Positions 5,977 through 9,592 of a stretch of 9,592 nt of DNA are shown one piece after another. Every line of letters begins with the position of its first letter. Position 1 is the stretch's first letter. The translations under genes were made by a program, and so were the position numbers. The DNA comes from Pseudomonadota bacterium (GTDB lineage: Bacteria; Pseudomonadota; Gammaproteobacteria; Burkholderiales; Burkholderiaceae_D), in the NCBI GenBank assembly GCA_023416415.1, contig JAEZHR010000158.1, positions 1 through 9,592 of the forward strand. The letters are read 5' to 3'. The notes under the pieces were generated by a model. It saw nothing but the letters and a program-made list of their open reading frames with translations. It made no database searches and had not been told where the DNA came from.

Positions 5977-7414
5977 AACTGCAGACCTGCAACGGATGAT
6001 CGGCGGCGAGTACCGCCACGGCTTCGTCACCGATGTCGAAATGGATACCGTGCCGCGCGGACTGACAGAAGAGACCATCCGCATGATCTCGGCGCGCAAG
6101 AACGAGCCTCCCTTCATGCTCGAATGGAGGCTGAAGGCCTTCCGCCACTGGCTGACCCTCGAAGAGCCCGACTGGCAAAAGGCCAAGTATCCGAAGATCG
6201 ACTACCAGGACATCATCTATTACGCCGCGCCGAAGTCGATGAAGGAGGCGCCCAGGAGCCTGGACGAGGTCGATCCGGAGTTGCTGCGCACCTATGAAAA
6301 ACTGGGCGTACCGCTGCACGAGCGCGCGCGCCTGGCTGGCGTTGCCGTGGACGCGGTATTCGACAGCGTGTCGGTGGGTACCACCTACAAAGATAAACTG
6401 GCCGAGCTCGGCATCATCTTCTGCGCGTTCTCGGAAGCCGTGCGCGAGCACCCGGATCTGGTGCAGGAATACCTCGGCTCGGTGGTGCCCTACTCCGACA
6501 ACTTTTTCGCCGCGCTCAATTCGGCGGTGTTCTCGGACGGCTCCTTCTGCTACATCCCGCCGGGCGTGCGCTGTCCGATGGAGCTGTCGACCTATTTCCG
6601 CAGCAACGCCCGGGATTCGGGGCAGTTCGAGCGCACGCTGATCATCGCCGATCGCGATGCCTACGTGAGTTATCTCGAAGGCTGCACCGCACCGATGCGC
6701 GACGAAAACCAGCTGCACGCCGCCGTGGTGGAACTGGTCGCGCTTGACAACGCAAGGATCAAGTACTCGACGGTACAGAACTGGTATCCAGGCGACAAGA
6801 ATGGCAAAGGCGGCATCTACAACTTCGTCACCAAGCGTGGCGACTGCCGCGGCACCAACGCGCACATCTCCTGGACGCAGGTCGAAACCGGATCGGCAAT
6901 CACCTGGAAATATCCGAGCTGCATCCTGCGCGGCGACAACGCCATCGGCGAGTTCTACTCGGTGGCGTTGACCTCGAACCACCAGCAGGCCGACACCGGC
7001 AGCAAGATGATCCACCTCGGCCGCAATACGCGCAGCACCATCGTCTCCAAGGGCATCTCGGCAGGGCGCGGGCAGAACACCTATCGCGGGCTGGTCAAGA
7101 TCATGAAGAACGCCGAAGGCGCGCGCAATCACACGCAGTGCGACTCGCTGCTGCTGGGCGACCGGTGCGGCGCGCACACCCTGCCCTACATCGAGGTGCG
7201 CAATCCGACGGCTTCGGTGGAGCACGAGGCGACGACGTCGCGCATCGCAGAAGACCAGCTGTTCTTCTGCCGCCAGCGCGGGCTGTCGACCGAGGACGCG
7301 GTGTCGATGATCGTCAATGGATTCTGCAAGGAAGTGTTCAAGGAACTGCCGATGGAGTTTGCGGTGGAGGCACAGAAATTGATGAACGTGAGTCTTGAAG
7401 GGAGCGTGGGCTAG
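5969..7414 (+). CDS. sufB: Fe-S cluster assembly scaffold SufB
   Basis: Core scaffold subunit of the SufBC2D complex, which builds Fe-S clusters in the cytoplasm and is the system favoured under iron limitation or oxidative stress in well-studied bacteria. The protein has 481 residues (E. coli SufB has 495) and shows the conserved SufB N-terminal region and the beta-helix core. Cys391 (TQCDS) corresponds to E. coli Cys405, the site at the SufB-SufD interface where the cluster forms; His419 and Glu420 (EHEATTS) correspond to E. coli His433 and Glu434. Cys239 in EGC matches E. coli Cys254, implicated in sulfur transfer. The C-terminus ends SVG as in E. coli. The ATG at 5969 lies inside the end of the regulator gene, with GGAG 11 nt upstream, and gives the normal N-terminus; an in-frame ATG at 5927 would add 14 residues. 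Intact and ordinary for the family. Confidence 0.98.
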   Translation: MSETADLQRMIGGEYRHGFVTDVEMDTVPRGLTEETIRMISARKNEPPFMLEWRLKAFRHWLTLEEPDWQKAKYPKIDYQDIIYYAAPKSMKEAPRSLDEVDPELLRTYEKLGVPLHERARLAGVAVDAVFDSVSVGTTYKDKLAELGIIFCAFSEAVREHPDLVQEYLGSVVPYSDNFFAALNSAVFSDGSFCYIPPGVRCPMELSTYFRSNARDSGQFERTLIIADRDAYVSYLEGCTAPMRDENQLHAAVVELVALDNARIKYSTVQNWYPGDKNGKGGIYNFVTKRGDCRGTNAHISWTQVETGSAITWKYPSCILRGDNAIGEFYSVALTSNHQQADTGSKMIHLGRNTRSTIVSKGISAGRGQNTYRGLVKIMKNAEGARNHTQCDSLLLGDRCGAHTLPYIEVRNPTASVEHEATTSRIAEDQLFFCRQRGLSTEDAVSMIVNGFCKEVFKELPMEFAVEAQKLMNVSLEGSVG

Positions 7415-7543
7415 TTGAACGAAATCGCATCGCACATCACCGGACAGGGTTCCCCTTCCCTTCAGGGCGGGAGCCTGGCGGAGACGAACTCGAACGCCCG
7501 CATGTCTTCCGATGTTCACGAAAGACTGGAAAAGGAACCCGTC
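7415..7543 (+). other. sufB-sufC spacer with repeat-like C/G-tract segment
   Basis: A 129-bp gap inside an otherwise tightly packed operon. It is open in the sufC frame from a TTG at 7415 that directly follows the sufB stop, so a 43-residue N-terminal extension of SufC is formally possible, but its composition (Ser, Gly, Asn rich) does not resemble SufC and a better start lies at 7544. The part at about 7450-7485 (runs of CCC/CTTCC then AGGG and GGGAG) resembles the short intergenic repeat sequences common in proteobacteria; that likeness is by eye only. Confidence 0.35.
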
Positions 7544-8331
<788 letters not shown>

Positions 8332-8335
<4 letters not shown>

Positions 8336-9592
8336 AGACCATCAGCCCGGCGGCACGCGCGACGGCCGACGCTGCACGCGATCACTACCTGGCCGACTTT
8401 GCGCGCGTCGCGTCCGGCCTGCCGGGCACCGGGGTTGAATGGCTCGCACGCGCGCGCCGCAGCGCGCTCGCAGCGTTCGCCGAGCGCGGTCTGCCGACAC
8501 GCCGCGACGAAGACTGGAAGTACACCAGCGTCGCCGCCTTTGGGCGCCATGCCTTCGAGGCCGCAAGCGATCCCGCCGTGACGCATCACACGCCGGACGC
8601 GCGCGCCCTCGTGCAGGCATACTCCGGCGCCGCCGATGCCGCCCACCTGCTGGTGTTCTGCAACGGTCGCTATGCGCCCGAACTGTCCGAGCCGGGCGCA
8701 GCGCCCGGCATGTACCTGTCCAGTATCGGAGAAGCCCTCGACAGTGCGCCGCACCGTCTCGCGCCCTGGCTTCTCGGCCAGGACATCCAGCACGCATTCA
8801 GTGCGCTGAACACCGCCTTCATGCGCGACGGCGCCTTCCTTCATCTGGCGCGCGGCACGGTCCTCAGGCAACCCGTGCATCTGCTGTTCGTCGCCACCGA
8901 TGCCATGCGGGCAAGCTACCTGCGCAATGTCGTCGTTGCCGAAGCCGGCGCGCAAGCCACGGTGGTCGAGCACTACATCGGCGCCGATTCGATACCCGGC
9001 GTCACCAATACCGTCACCCGCCTCTACGCGGACGTCGGCGCACAGGTCGCGCACCTCAAGCTGCAACGCGAAGGCAGCGAAGCCTTTCATTTCGGCAGCC
9101 TGATTGCGCTCCAGCAGCGCGACAGCCGTCTGGCCTCGCATTCGGTCTCGCTCGGCAGCGCACTCGCACGGAACGACATTCTCACGCGCTTCGAAGGCAC
9201 GGGCTGCGATGCGACGCTCGACGGTCTGTATCTCGCCAGCGGCAGCCAGCACGTCGATCACCACACCACCATCGACCACCGCTATCCGCACGGCACCAGC
9301 CGCGAACACTATCGCGGCGTGCTTAGCGGCAGCGCCCATGCGGTGTTCAACGGCAAGGTCATTGTGCAGCCCGACGCGCAGAAGACCGATGCCGCGCAGG
9401 CCAACCACAATCTGCTGCTTTCGCGCGAGGCCGAGATCGACACCAAGCCAGAGCTCGAAATTCATGCCGACGACGTCAAGTGCACGCACGGCGCCACCGT
9501 CGGCCAGCTCGATGCCGGGCAACTGTTCTATCTGCGCGCACGCGGCCTGGATGAGGCGGCAGCGCGCGCACTGCTGGTGCACGCATTTGCAT
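8332..9592 (+). CDS. sufD: Fe-S cluster assembly protein SufD (3' end outside window)
   Basis: Partner scaffold of SufB in the SufBC2D complex. 420 residues are visible and the frame is still open at the right edge; SufD proteins are about 420-450 residues, so perhaps 15-30 are missing. RRDEDWKYT (57-65) is the conserved N-terminal SufD motif. The beta-helix core leads to DVKCTHGATVG, with Cys384 and His386 matching E. coli SufD Cys358 and His360; His360 acts with SufB Cys405 in forming the nascent cluster. The following segment (GQLDAGQLFYLRARGLDEAAARALLVHAFA) is the usual SufD C-terminal helix pair. The ATG at 8332 shares the ATGA overlap with sufC and has GGAG 7 nt upstream, so translational coupling is likely. 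No disruption is seen in the visible part. Confidence 0.96.

Noticed and set aside
7415..7543. SufC starting at the TTG at 7415
   Set aside because: The added 43 residues do not resemble SufC, while the ATG at 7544 has a good ribosome-binding site and gives the standard SufC N-terminus.

Overview
The window shows ordinary high-GC bacterial chromosome (roughly 60-65% GC by eye), most likely from a betaproteobacterium, perhaps Burkholderiales-like. That placement is inferred from the style of three proteins: a cobalamin-dependent NrdJ, a small periplasmic cytochrome c551/c552, and a suf cluster led by a dedicated Rrf2-family regulator. No phage, transposon, CRISPR, tRNA or rRNA sequence was seen.

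Left half, all on the minus strand: positions 1-290 hold no convincing gene. Positions 291-1634 encode an orphan lyase of the fumarase/aspartase superfamily, closest in motif layout to 3-carboxy-cis,cis-muconate cycloisomerase. Upstream of it is a 197-bp gap with two hairpins behind nrdJ, a TTGACA box, and two mutually exclusive hairpins, one of which covers the lyase ribosome-binding site. Positions 1832-4681 encode NrdJ, a class II (adenosylcobalamin-dependent) ribonucleotide reductase. Its C-terminal third carries two tandem copies of a TSCPD-like domain followed by a cysteine-rich tail. A 306-bp gap separates NrdJ from a secreted cytochrome c (4988-5311).

Right half, all on the plus strand: a 176-bp divergent intergenic region separates the cytochrome from an IscR-like Rrf2 regulator (5488-5976). 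The regulator overlaps sufB by 8 bp. sufB is followed after 129 bp by sufC, and sufC overlaps sufD by 4 bp. sufD runs off the right edge. Together these genes make the SufBCD scaffold/ATPase that assembles Fe-S clusters, with a cysteine-bearing regulator that probably senses cluster status. The rest of the cluster (for example a cysteine desulfurase) would be expected beyond 9592 but is not seen.

No wholly new system is visible. The most useful second looks are the alternative hairpins at the lyase leader, the duplicated NrdJ C-terminal domain, the uncertain substrate of the lyase, the inverted repeats between the cytochrome and the suf regulator, and the sufB-sufC spacer. Very long open frames antisense to nrdJ, sufB and sufD are judged to be high-GC codon-bias shadows.
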